64,000 nt of DNA, taken from NCBI RefSeq assembly GCF_024436415.1, contig NZ_JAFMZQ010000001.1, positions 2,914,001-2,978,000 on the forward strand, read 5' to 3'. Of this stretch, positions 1 to 8,240 are shown one piece after another. The DNA comes from Pedobacter deserti. Its GTDB lineage: Bacteria; Bacteroidota; Bacteroidia; Sphingobacteriales; Sphingobacteriaceae. The notes beneath the pieces were generated by a model. That model did no database searches. It was not told the DNA's origin and saw nothing but the letters and a program-made list of their open reading frames with translations. The translations under genes were made by a program, and so were the position numbers. How positions within the stretch are numbered: position 1 is the first letter of the stretch; the number at the start of each line of letters is the position of its first letter.

Positions 1-1
1 C

Positions 2-859
2 CCATGCATGGAGGAGACTGTAGGCCAAAACATGGATGATGACAATGATGGAGTCTCGAACACGCTTGATAAATTCCCTAATGATCCTACCAGAGCTTAC
101 GTTATAGATTCCGAGAACTCAACCATCGCGTTTGAGGATAACTGGCCACTTAAGGGCGACTATGATTTAAATGATGTGGTTGTAAACTTCAAATATCAAA
201 TCATTACCAACAAAGAAAATAAAGTTGTTGACGTAAAGGCTACTTACAGGCTGTTGGCTACTGGAGGAAACTTCCAGAATGGATTCGGTGTAGAATTCCC
301 TGTTGCGGCTAACAAAGTGAGCATTACCAGCAAAACAGATGGTCCTGTTGGCGATGAGATCGCATTGGAAAGCGGACAGGATAAAGCGGTACTAATCCTC
401 TTCAGTAACAGCCGTGCAAGACAGTTGACCTGGAACACCCAACCTAATGTTGCAAAATCACCTGTTGTAGAATTTAATGTAACACTACACTTTACTGATG
501 GTCCAGATCAGGCGGCATTTGGAACTGCTAACTTTAATCCTTTCATTTGGAACAGCTCACCTGGATATGGCCGCGGCTTTGAAACTCACCTGGTAGATAA
601 GACACCAACAAACAAGGCGAACTCAACGCTATTTGGCACTGGCGACGACAAATCTGGTTCTGGAAAATATTACAGAACAGCCAATAACCTGCCGTGGGCG
701 ATTGTGGTGCCGGTTGCTAATTTCGTATATCCATTAGAAACCGTATCGATAACTGAGGGATACCTTGAATTTGCGAACTGGGCAATTACCGGCGGTGTAC
801 AAAGTGCAACCTGGTATTCCACAGGTTCTAAGAACACCGCTAAACTTTACACTCCATAG
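2..859 (+). CDS. LruC domain-containing protein, 5' truncated by window edge
   Basis: The reading frame is open from base 2 and ends with TAG at 857-859. The gene therefore starts upstream of the window and only about 285 C-terminal residues are visible. An in-frame ATG lies at 8, but it falls inside a conserved calcium-type Asp-rich segment (DDDNDGVSNTLDKFPNDP), so it is unlikely to be the real start. The rest matches the LruC domain: a FEDNWPLKGDYDLNDVVV core, a middle beta-rich part and an NPFIW/FETHLVDK/PTNKA segment. The same order of motifs occurs in the complete lipoprotein at 2280-4385, so the two are paralogues. LruC proteins are Bacteroidota surface or secreted proteins of unknown function. 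A strong intrinsic terminator follows directly. Confidence 0.85.
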   Translation, partial: PCMEETVGQNMDDDNDGVSNTLDKFPNDPTRAYVIDSENSTIAFEDNWPLKGDYDLNDVVVNFKYQIITNKENKVVDVKATYRLLATGGNFQNGFGVEFPVAANKVSITSKTDGPVGDEIALESGQDKAVLILFSNSRARQLTWNTQPNVAKSPVVEFNVTLHFTDGPDQAAFGTANFNPFIWNSSPGYGRGFETHLVDKTPTNKANSTLFGTGDDKSGSGKYYRTANNLPWAIVVPVANFVYPLETVSITEGYLEFANWAITGGVQSATWYSTGSKNTAKLYTP

Positions 860-877
860 TCAAAACCTGACTCAGAT

Positions 878-914
878 AAAAAAAGGGCTGCATCTTTAAT
901 TGCAGCCTTTTTTT
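878..914 (+). terminator. Rho-independent terminator after the truncated LruC gene
   Basis: GGCTGCA (886-892) pairs perfectly with TGCAGCC (901-907) around an 8-base loop. The stem is preceded by a run of A and followed by seven T. It lies 19 bases after the stop of the LruC fragment. Confidence 0.9.
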
Positions 915-1467
915 ATAACCCTAGACATGTTTGTCTGTAGCTAAAGTGTATGTTAGAATTACCTATATATGGGCAACCATACACGCTTGAAATTACTTCA
1001 TCTCTTCGTCTTCCCTTCGCCTCCTATCCACCTCCGCATCGTGTTTGCATCGTCCTGAGACGATCCAAATGCGGAGGGACCGCGGCGCTGATCCGACCGT
1101 GATGGGTTATTTCCAATTAATTTGTAGGCCTACAAACCTATATTATTAGAAGACAGGCAGTTGGATATTGTTCTGAATGACAATATAAACCAGATACCAA
1201 ACAGCTATGCATCAGAGAATAACCAGTTCAGTCTGTTTGGGTACTGGTCAACAGCTGTTCAATAGCTGGATAGCAGCTGGACAGCAAGGCCTGCCAAACC
1301 AGTACCAAGTCAATCGAAAATTTTCCGGACAACCGGAAAATCAACGGAAAACTCCGGCAAATTTTCATGGTCCTTCGCTTTTATGCATCTCCTGATATTA
1401 TGTTTGTTCAGTTGACTTACGGGACAACAAAATTAATTCAGTTTTTTTAAAATCTAATTCTACAAAA
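915..1467. other. Long non-coding stretch rich in inverted repeats
   Basis: No convincing gene is seen here. A 62-codon frame at 1207-1395 has no family signature and is best read as chance. The stretch instead holds several separate dyads: a nested hairpin at 1031-1077 (listed separately); a perfect 16-base palindrome TTTGTAGGCCTACAAA at 1121-1136; ATATTGT/ACAATAT at 1165-1186; a 9-base stem GGTACTGGT (1240-1248) with ACCAGTACC (1298-1306) enclosing CAGCTG-rich sequence; and TTTTCCGG/CCGGAAAA with a 4-base loop at 1321-1340. A structured leader for the DUF6266 gene at 1468, a small RNA or remnants of a repeat element are all possible. Confidence 0.5.
1031..1077. repeat. REP-like nested palindrome
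   Basis: CCTCCGCAT (1031-1039) is complementary to ATGCGGAGG (1069-1077). Inside it ATCGTC (1049-1054) pairs with GACGAT (1059-1064) around the loop CTGA, extended by TTTG/CAAA at 1044-1047 and 1066-1069. The GC-rich nested form in a non-coding region resembles a repetitive extragenic palindrome. Only one copy is seen in the window, so its repeat status is inferred. Confidence 0.45.
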
Positions 1468-2112
1468 ATGGCGAGACTAATTAATGGATTGCTGGGAGGC
1501 CTTTCAGGTAAGGCAGGTGACTTTGAAGGTTATATCAGGAATGGTAAATACTTCATCAGAAAACGCAGAAGGAAGAGTACGAAGAAGCCTTCTGTAAAGC
1601 AAGCGGCAACACGACGGCGCATGGCGGTGATAAGTCGATTCTTAGGAAGTATGACTCCATATATCCGTGTGGGCTTTAAATTGGATGGCAAGCTTAAAGG
1701 TATTACAGCAAACAATGCCGCGAAATCGTACCAGTTACTCCATGCTACCCAAGGCGAGTATCCAAGCATTGAAATGGTTTACAGCAAGGCAAGGCTGACA
1801 CAGGGCAATTTAACAAAACCCGTTAACCCGGCTGCTCTGATTGTTCACAGCTCAATTTTGCTAACTTGGGAACAACCATCTGCCCTTTCCTGGTACGAAA
1901 GAAATGCCCAGATTATGCTGCTGGTTTACTCACCCGAAATAGATCAGTCGATGTTTAAAATTGGAGGCGCATGTAACCACCAAGGCGGGGAAACAATGGA
2001 ATTGCCTCAGCAGATGAAAAATACAGAACTGCATGTGTACTGCTCGTTTATAGGTTATGACCACCAGCAAATTTCCGACAGCGTGTATGTCGGAATGATC
2101 AATTGGCACTAA
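1468..2112 (+). CDS. DUF6266 family protein
   Basis: This 214-residue protein begins with the family's typical N-terminus, MARLINGLLGGLSGKAGDFEG, followed by a very basic stretch (RKRRRKSTKKPSVKQAATRRR) near residues 30-50. The rest is mostly beta-prone with conserved tryptophans. No signal peptide or membrane segment is visible. DUF6266 proteins are common and often multi-copy in Sphingobacteriaceae and their function is unknown. The gene stands alone between two LruC-domain genes, preceded by the structured non-coding stretch and followed by a stable hairpin. Family assignment rests on the N-terminal pattern; no function is proposed. Confidence 0.75.
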   Translation: MARLINGLLGGLSGKAGDFEGYIRNGKYFIRKRRRKSTKKPSVKQAATRRRMAVISRFLGSMTPYIRVGFKLDGKLKGITANNAAKSYQLLHATQGEYPSIEMVYSKARLTQGNLTKPVNPAALIVHSSILLTWEQPSALSWYERNAQIMLLVYSPEIDQSMFKIGGACNHQGGETMELPQQMKNTELHVYCSFIGYDHQQISDSVYVGMINWH

Positions 2113-2120
2113 ACGGAATT

Positions 2121-2154
2121 ACCCAATGTGAGAAATTTTTATCACACATTGGGT
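2121..2154 (+). terminator. Hairpin downstream of the DUF6266 gene
   Basis: ACCCAATGTG (2121-2130) pairs with CACATTGGGT (2145-2154) across a 14-base AT-rich loop. It begins 9 bases after the stop codon. There is no run of T after the stem, so it may act as a 3' stabiliser or a weak terminator. Confidence 0.5.
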
Positions 2155-2279
2155 ATTACTCACACCGCATTGCACTGTTCATTAATTTTCAATATACTGT
2201 AAATCAATTATTTACGGAAATTAAACACAGTTGGAATAATTATTTCACTATGTGCGTGAACAATAGTTGAATATAAACC

Positions 2280-4385
2280 ATGACCAACAGATTAATTCTC
2301 TTTTTCCTTGCTGCATCGATCGCCGTTACAGGTTGTAAGAAATATGCAGATGACCAGCAGCCGGACGGAGTTGCAGATGAAAAGTACGCTCCAGACGGTT
2401 TTGATTACTCGACCACCAAGTCGGTCGATGTTTCTGTACGGTTACTTACCCGAAACAACAAACCACTTAGTGGCGTTATGGTATCAATCTACAATCCTGA
2501 TTTCACCACAGCAGGATCGGAAATTTCAAAAGCTATTTCGGATAAGGATGGATTTATCAAGACTACGTTGGTAGTTCCCGCGTTCACGGAACAATTGGTA
2601 GTAGATGCGGCATACGTGGGGCTTGCAAGAAACGTCAAGTTCGAGCTGAGCGGAAACAACCTTACGGCTACAGTTGGAGGTGAAAACGGCGTAAGTTCTA
2701 ATTATGTACCAACTACTATAAGCTTCACAAATCCAGGAGCGACTGGCATCAACAAGTTATCGGTAGCTGGAAACAGGACCATTTCGGCCGGTGGCTCTAC
2801 GGGGACTGTTTACGTTTATAATCCGGCTAATTATGATGCCTTGGGACGACCAAATGCGGTTTTGAATCCGGCACCCAATATTGACTTTGTTGAATTGATG
2901 AAGCAAATAAATACCTCATTACCTGAACGGATAAACGGTATAGAACTACACCCGGAGTACATTGCTACTGAAGCGCCAACGAACCTGAAAGTTACAACAT
3001 TATCTGATGTTTGGATATCGTTTGTACACGAGGGGGCAGATAACAGAAATACGCTAGGTTATTATACCTACCCTACTGGTCAGCAGCCTACTACGGCAGC
3101 TCAGATAGATTCGGTGCACTTGATATTTCCAAACGCATCCTTACTAGGTGGTACTGGCGCTGGAAACATGAGGACCGGCGACAGGGTTAAGATTGGCCGC
3201 TTTAAACCAGGGACATCGATAGGATTCGTGCTCATTCAAAACGCTTTTAACAATGACAAAAGCGTGAATACTAATGCGCTTAAATTTTACACTGACGAGA
3301 AATATAACATAGAGCCGGAACTACATCTGAAAAGACATAATGTGCTTTTACAAAGCGTTGGAACCTCTAACAAAGTTTTCCTTGTCGGATTTGAGGACAT
3401 CAGACGAAACTTAACTTCATGCGATAATGACTTTAATGACTTGGTATTTTTCGCCCAGTCGCAAGCGGTTACAGATCTGGATCCAACAGACATCCCCTAT
3501 CTGGATGACCGCATAACCGATACCGATGGTGATGGCGTGCCTGATGTCGTTGACGAATATCCAAATGACCCGGCTCGTGTTTACAAAAAATACTATCCAA
3601 GTAAAAATGTATGGGGTACGCTGGCTTTCGAAGATAACTGGCCAAACGAAGGGGACTATGACTTTAATGACTTGGTATTAAGCTACAGATACACTTTCGT
3701 TATGGACAACGCAAATAAAGTGAAAGATGTGATCAGCGACCTTAAGCCTTTAGCAGCTGGAGCAGTGTTTAATAACGGATTCGGTATACAGTTTAGCACG
3801 CCATCGTCTAATATTACAAATGTTACCGGATACAAACTGTCACCAAACTCTTACATAACCCTGGCTTCAAATGGTGCTGAAAGTGGTCAAACTTCCACAG
3901 TAATTATTCCGTTCGACAATCATAAAACGCTATTTAAAAGCCCTGGGGCATATTTAAATACAAAATCAAACACCGGGTACTATGATGGAGACACCGTCAG
4001 TGTCAAATTCACCTTTATTAACGCGAATTTTGATGCATTTACTGCACAAGTTCCCTACAACCCATTCCTCATTGCAGACTCTAAGCGCGGTAATGAGATT
4101 CACCTGGTAAACCAGAAGCCGACGAATCTGGCTAATACGTCTCTTTTTGGAACAGGAAAGGATAAGAGCTTACCTGCTAGTAATAAATACTACCTAACAA
4201 ATGACAACAGACCCTTTGCTTTGAATTTCATTGGAAATTTCGAATATCCAATTGAAGAGGCTAACATTATAAGTGCATACCCTCACTTCACTGCGTGGGC
4301 AGCCTCAGGAAACACTCAGTTTAAAGATTGGTATAGCAACACTACAGCGGGATACCGGAACGCTAGCAAAATATACAAACGGTGA
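2280..4385 (+). CDS. LruC domain-containing lipoprotein
   Basis: This 701-residue protein has a lipoprotein signal (MTNRLILFFLAASIAVTGC; lipobox Cys19), so it is predicted to be anchored to the outer membrane and probably surface exposed. An N-terminal Ig-like or carboxypeptidase-regulatory-like segment (residues about 50-120) is followed by a long middle region. Then comes a DUF4114-like motif (CDNDFNDLVFF near residue 385), a calcium-type DTDGDGVPDVVDEYPNDPA linker, and a C-terminal LruC domain with FEDNWPNEGDYDFNDLVLS. The LruC part is a paralogue of the fragment at 2-859. Family function is not established; adhesion or matrix binding is a guess. The nearest downstream gene is an acyltransferase 28 bases away, so co-transcription is possible. 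Confidence 0.88.
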   Translation: MTNRLILFFLAASIAVTGCKKYADDQQPDGVADEKYAPDGFDYSTTKSVDVSVRLLTRNNKPLSGVMVSIYNPDFTTAGSEISKAISDKDGFIKTTLVVPAFTEQLVVDAAYVGLARNVKFELSGNNLTATVGGENGVSSNYVPTTISFTNPGATGINKLSVAGNRTISAGGSTGTVYVYNPANYDALGRPNAVLNPAPNIDFVELMKQINTSLPERINGIELHPEYIATEAPTNLKVTTLSDVWISFVHEGADNRNTLGYYTYPTGQQPTTAAQIDSVHLIFPNASLLGGTGAGNMRTGDRVKIGRFKPGTSIGFVLIQNAFNNDKSVNTNALKFYTDEKYNIEPELHLKRHNVLLQSVGTSNKVFLVGFEDIRRNLTSCDNDFNDLVFFAQSQAVTDLDPTDIPYLDDRITDTDGDGVPDVVDEYPNDPARVYKKYYPSKNVWGTLAFEDNWPNEGDYDFNDLVLSYRYTFVMDNANKVKDVISDLKPLAAGAVFNNGFGIQFSTPSSNITNVTGYKLSPNSYITLASNGAESGQTSTVIIPFDNHKTLFKSPGAYLNTKSNTGYYDGDTVSVKFTFINANFDAFTAQVPYNPFLIADSKRGNEIHLVNQKPTNLANTSLFGTGKDKSLPASNKYYLTNDNRPFALNFIGNFEYPIEEANIISAYPHFTAWAASGNTQFKDWYSNTTAGYRNASKIYKR

Positions 4386-4413
4386 GGTCTTGCTCTTTTA
4401 GAAACTAGGCAAT

Positions 4414-5568
4414 ATGGTAGGCACTAAATTAAGAAACGCGACACTGGACTCTGTCAGAGGTGTCGCGATTCTTTTGGTTCTACTTGGCCACGCTTTAATA
4501 CCTGCCAACGGTTCCCAAACGACTGGTCATCGAATATTACTTGCCGTGATGCAGTTTTTTAAGAACGGTGGTTGGACGGGCGTAGATCTTTTCTTTGTGA
4601 TGAGTGGATTTTTGATCTCTGGTTTGCTATTTAGGGAGTTTCTTACCTTTAAATGTGTAGATCTTAAAAGATTCCTCATAAGACGATCTTTCAAAATCTA
4701 TCCTAGCTTTTTATTTTTTTTAGTCGTAGTCTCTACGCTAGAAACTATCGTTAGAATTCAACTAAACCTTGCTACCTTTCCCATTCTAGACTATCTAAAA
4801 GATCTGTTTTTTTTACATAATTATTTAGGCGGCCGCTGGGGTCAAACTTGGTCGCTTGATGTCGAAGAGTTCTTTTATTTAGCATTTCCGCTTTTTATAT
4901 ATCTTTCCTTAAAACATACTGGAAAACTCAGTTTAAAGTCAGTTGTGGCTCTATACGTCGTTTCCACTCTTATTGCTATAATCGGGCGGTTCATTGCAAA
5001 TTATAATCAGCCCTATTCATTCCCAAAACAGTTCACGCTAACACATCAACGAATTGACGCCATCGCATTAGGAGTGTTAATCTCATACATTTACTATTTT
5101 CATAGTTCTATTATAGACAAAATTATGAAATACCGCCAGGTATTGCTACCGGTATTTATTTCAGGGATATTAATTAATTTCCTAATTTGGAAAGGGGGAA
5201 TTAAGTCGGTAATCACGTTAAGTATAAATCCTATTAGCTATGGTTTTCTCTTTTTATATGCATTGAGATTTGAAATGCTAAAGAATAAAACGCTTGGATT
5301 TATCGGCCGAAACTCCTTTAACATTTACTTGTGGCATTACATTCCGTTTTATTATTCTGCCGAGTTGGTCGATATAATGGATCTTGATATAACTAGGTCA
5401 TTAGATTATTGTATATATTTAATTGTGTACATAATAATAGGTCTGGCACCCGGAATCCTCGCTACCCGTTACATCGAGTTGCCATTCCTTAAAGTTAGAG
5501 ATAGGTTTTATCCATCTAAAAGAGCTATCGAATCTAAACATGTGAGTTTAACACAATCGGTAGCATAA
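4414..5568 (+). CDS. Acyltransferase 3 family membrane protein (OafA/YrhL-like)
   Basis: This 384-residue multi-pass membrane protein has the family's N-terminal signature: a SVRGVAILLVLLGHA segment with the conserved Arg and His, then DLFFVMSGFLISG. About ten hydrophobic segments follow. Such enzymes transfer acetyl or other acyl groups onto extracellular polysaccharide or lipid-linked sugars. It lies beside the exopolysaccharide locus but on the opposite strand, with the FkbM methyltransferase downstream. A second member of the family is inside the operon at 12540-13706. Modification of the exported polysaccharide is the most likely role; the acyl group and acceptor cannot be told from sequence. 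Confidence 0.88.
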   Translation: MVGTKLRNATLDSVRGVAILLVLLGHALIPANGSQTTGHRILLAVMQFFKNGGWTGVDLFFVMSGFLISGLLFREFLTFKCVDLKRFLIRRSFKIYPSFLFFLVVVSTLETIVRIQLNLATFPILDYLKDLFFLHNYLGGRWGQTWSLDVEEFFYLAFPLFIYLSLKHTGKLSLKSVVALYVVSTLIAIIGRFIANYNQPYSFPKQFTLTHQRIDAIALGVLISYIYYFHSSIIDKIMKYRQVLLPVFISGILINFLIWKGGIKSVITLSINPISYGFLFLYALRFEMLKNKTLGFIGRNSFNIYLWHYIPFYYSAELVDIMDLDITRSLDYCIYLIVYIIIGLAPGILATRYIELPFLKVRDRFYPSKRAIESKHVSLTQSVA

Positions 5569-5594
5569 TTAGACAAACATCGTTATATTAGTAG

Positions 5595-5637
5595 CCATCT
5601 CTTCAAGGGCTGGCTCCGTTAAACATCCTTGAGATGG
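5595..5637 (+). other. Hairpin between acyltransferase and FkbM genes
   Basis: CCATCTC (5595-5601) and CAAGG (5604-5608) pair with CCTTGAGATGG (5627-5637), leaving a small bulge. No T run follows. It could protect the 3' end of the upstream message. It abuts a TTG at 5639 that would be an alternative FkbM start, which argues for the later ATG. Confidence 0.4.
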
Positions 5638-5668
5638 ATTGTTATCTGCTTCATTGGTATCATACCTT

Positions 5669-6412
5669 ATGTCTAAGGAAATTTTCAAATTTTATCTTCA
5701 AAAATTACTCGGATTCAGACGGTATCTTTTTTTGTTTGCCTGGTATGCCGTTAAAAAAGCGTTACGAGGTAAGTATGAGCCAGCGCTTAACCGCTTTATA
5801 TCTATGATTCCTGATCGAGACATTATTCTGGATATTGGAGCAAATATAGGCATCACTATGGTTCCGTTGGCCCTGGCAAAGCCCAATGCCCGCATTATGG
5901 GTTTTGAGCCGATATCCGAGAATTTTGAAACTGCTAAGTTAATTCTAAAACACTTTAGAGTGCAGAATTCTGAAATTCATAATGTTGCTCTGAGTGACCA
6001 GCGCGGTTCGTTAACTATGGTAATGCCGTTAAAAAGTGGCGCTAGACAACAAGGACTAAGCAAAGTTGAACAGACCCCCGGTAAAAGTGAGGATGGGATA
6101 CGATATACGGTCGAATCGTATACTCTGGACGAGCTTATAAAGCCAGGACAAAAAATATCTGCCATTAAAATCGATGTCGAGAACTATGAATACGAGGTTC
6201 TCAAAGGCGGCATAAATATGCTCAAGGCATCGCTTCCCATTATATATTGTGAGCTCTGGGATAATGAAAAACGCAAGAAAGTCTTTGATCTTTTAGATGG
6301 TATTGGGTATATGATTTATGTACTTGACGATGATTTCTTAACACCTATAGCAATAGACCCAAATTACAAAGGCGCATCAAACAACTTTATATTTTCCACA
6401 TTTGAGGAATAA
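5669..6412 (+). CDS. FkbM family methyltransferase
   Basis: The protein is about 247 residues with a class I SAM-binding motif, ILDIGANIGITMVPLA, followed by GFEPISENF. A C-terminal IKIDVENYEYEVLKGG segment is typical of the FkbM family. These enzymes O-methylate sugars or small molecules. Next to the polysaccharide locus, methylation of a glycan residue is the natural inference. The ATG at 5669 is preferred over an in-frame TTG at 5639, which sits against a hairpin. The gene ends 9 bases before the stop of the converging minus-strand operon, with no terminator between them. Confidence 0.85.
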   Translation: MSKEIFKFYLQKLLGFRRYLFLFAWYAVKKALRGKYEPALNRFISMIPDRDIILDIGANIGITMVPLALAKPNARIMGFEPISENFETAKLILKHFRVQNSEIHNVALSDQRGSLTMVMPLKSGARQQGLSKVEQTPGKSEDGIRYTVESYTLDELIKPGQKISAIKIDVENYEYEVLKGGINMLKASLPIIYCELWDNEKRKKVFDLLDGIGYMIYVLDDDFLTPIAIDPNYKGASNNFIFSTFEE

Positions 6413-6421
6413 GGAAGTTTA

Positions 6422-7369
6422 CTAATAATACTGCTGCAATAACTTTTGTACGTCGTCATCGGATCTTGCGTGGAGTATTTGGCATCCGGATAAAGCGGGG
6501 AGAATCGAGTCAAACTCCCTTAATTCGTGTTCAATCCCCCGTTTGGAGAGTATAATGTTCTTTCCGCCGAAATAGCTCGCGAAAGCAGCTGTTCCTCCAT
6601 GTGCTGATATGAAATGATCACAGTTAGCATATACCATAAGTTGAAGGTGATTAAAATTATCAATATCTGATTTATGGACTTCTTGCAGATCGTTCATTAG
6701 AATAACTTCGGGATGATTGTCCCGCAGCCATGAATGTTCATGTAAGTCGAGCGTATCACTATTGTCCGTCACGATTTGCGCAGACAATGGACGATTGTAT
6801 ATAATCTGGTATTTATGACTGAAGTTTTCTATTATCCACTTTAGCATTTGGATGTTAAAGAAATTTATCGGTGCTTGATCCCACTCAATATTATACTTGT
6901 TGGCGATCACAAGTATTGGCTTCGGAAATTTAAACACTTCATTCTTATAATAAGATTTAAAGGGCACCCTCTCCCACTTTGTATAACTGAAATTAATACT
7001 ATGCGTCATATTGGGGATTTCGAAATTAGAATATCCTAACTCCCATATACGCTTGGAATGTCTCTCTTCGTGATTCTCGCTAAAGAAATAGAAAGGACGA
7101 GTATTCTTGCTTGATATAGTTTTTTTTAATGTACCGTTTTTATGGTGCCAATAGGCGAACGGAATTACATACCTTAACTCTTGGTCAAATTCTCCTTGGA
7201 ACTCAATTTCTTTGTATTTGCTTTTAAAAACATAATCTTTGAAAAAGTATTTGACCTGCCGGAGCCTAGCGTAGTAATTGTCACGTATAAAGTATCGGTA
7301 ATCTCGCCTAATCTTAGGGTATTGAATGCTTGCAACAGCGAATAAAATCTTTAGAATCAGTTTTTTCAT
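6422..7369 (-). CDS. Putative glycosyltransferase-like protein, last gene of the exopolysaccharide operon
   Basis: This 315-residue protein is not clearly recognised. The C-terminal third has a nucleotide-sugar-site flavour: MVYANCDHFISAHGGTAAFA followed by FGGKNIILSKRG. This resembles the C-terminal Rossmann half of GT-B fold enzymes. There is no signal peptide; the N-terminus is basic and hydrophobic. The ATG at 7369 is chosen because it follows the fucosyltransferase stop by a single base. A longer frame to 7450 would overlap that gene by 80 bases. Position as the last gene of a glycosyltransferase operon supports a sugar-transfer role, but the specific reaction is unknown. Confidence 0.65.
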   Translation of the reverse strand: MKKLILKILFAVASIQYPKIRRDYRYFIRDNYYARLRQVKYFFKDYVFKSKYKEIEFQGEFDQELRYVIPFAYWHHKNGTLKKTISSKNTRPFYFFSENHEERHSKRIWELGYSNFEIPNMTHSINFSYTKWERVPFKSYYKNEVFKFPKPILVIANKYNIEWDQAPINFFNIQMLKWIIENFSHKYQIIYNRPLSAQIVTDNSDTLDLHEHSWLRDNHPEVILMNDLQEVHKSDIDNFNHLQLMVYANCDHFISAHGGTAAFASYFGGKNIILSKRGIEHELREFDSILPALSGCQILHARSDDDVQKLLQQYY

Positions 7370-7370
7370 T

Positions 7371-8240
7371 TTAAATTGCGAGCCAGGAATCCGGTAAGAG
7401 GTCTTTTGTGTCCCATTCAGGCTGGTTCTTAAACCACTTCTTAGGCGCAATGACGATTTTTTGGGAATTATTATTTAGCCATGCGCCCCACCAGCTAAAA
7501 GAGCTGTTTGCAATTATGTTATGCGCACATAAGCTCATCAGGTGAAGGTCATCAATATCTGCGTCTGGACCATTGTTTTCGACGTAAACCGTATTAGGTT
7601 TTAGCTTGAGGTTAACCTTTACCCATGCAGGGTCGTCGGTAAAAACAAAATATCGTGCATCGGGATATCGCTCTTCAATTTCGGCTATTGCGCTATCGTA
7701 ATATTCAAGACCGATGAAGCCAAAGGTCTTGCTAAACTCAGGATGGTGTACGTAATCGCCCCTTCTCACGTGAACTGACACTGAAATGGGCGACTTTTCA
7801 ACTTCCGACTTATAAATGGCAAACTGCTGACCCGTTACCTTGGTGAATTTAAGCTCGTCCCGTATTATGTGTTCAATGCCGGCAAAATACTTTTCTGAGT
7901 GCCAATAGCCTTTCAAGATTATGAACTGATCCGCTGAATCTAGCACTGCCGGATTAAAATGATAATATTTTTCTTTCTGTAGAGAAAAAAAAGGATGAAC
8001 GGTCTGCTCACTGAAAAACTTTGTAAACTTCATTAAGTATTGGATTGGCATTGTAAGTTCCCTATAGCCAATGTTAAAATTATCCAACTTGAAGCCACGT
8101 TGACTTTCCCGAGCATAATCTGACCCATAGAACCGTTTGTCCAAATATAGTGATGTTTTGTTTTTGATAGACAACTGCCGCGCGAGCGCGTATTGAAAAA
8201 GCTGGTTGCCCAGTCCGCTTGTTATAGTCGCAATAATCAT
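7371..8240 (-). CDS. Alpha-1,2-fucosyltransferase family protein (GT11)
   Basis: This 289-residue protein begins MIIATITSGLGNQLFQYALA, the typical GT11 start. It also has SVSVHVRRGDYV (GDP-fucose binding) near residue 150 and a C-terminal NSSFSWWGAWLN motif. Members move fucose from GDP-fucose to galactose or a related sugar in an alpha-1,2 linkage. The enzyme is soluble and presumably acts at the cytoplasmic face on the lipid-linked repeat unit. Its start codon directly abuts the stop of the flippase gene, which implies translational coupling. Exact acceptor specificity cannot be read from sequence. Confidence 0.9.
   Translation of the reverse strand: MIIATITSGLGNQLFQYALARQLSIKNKTSLYLDKRFYGSDYARESQRGFKLDNFNIGYRELTMPIQYLMKFTKFFSEQTVHPFFSLQKEKYYHFNPAVLDSADQFIILKGYWHSEKYFAGIEHIIRDELKFTKVTGQQFAIYKSEVEKSPISVSVHVRRGDYVHHPEFSKTFGFIGLEYYDSAIAEIEERYPDARYFVFTDDPAWVKVNLKLKPNTVYVENNGPDADIDDLHLMSLCAHNIIANSSFSWWGAWLNNNSQKIVIAPKKWFKNQPEWDTKDLLPDSWLAI

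Noticed and set aside
1207..1395. 62-codon plus-strand frame in the non-coding stretch
   Set aside because: No family signature, no ribosome-binding site, and it runs through two hairpins; composition looks non-coding.
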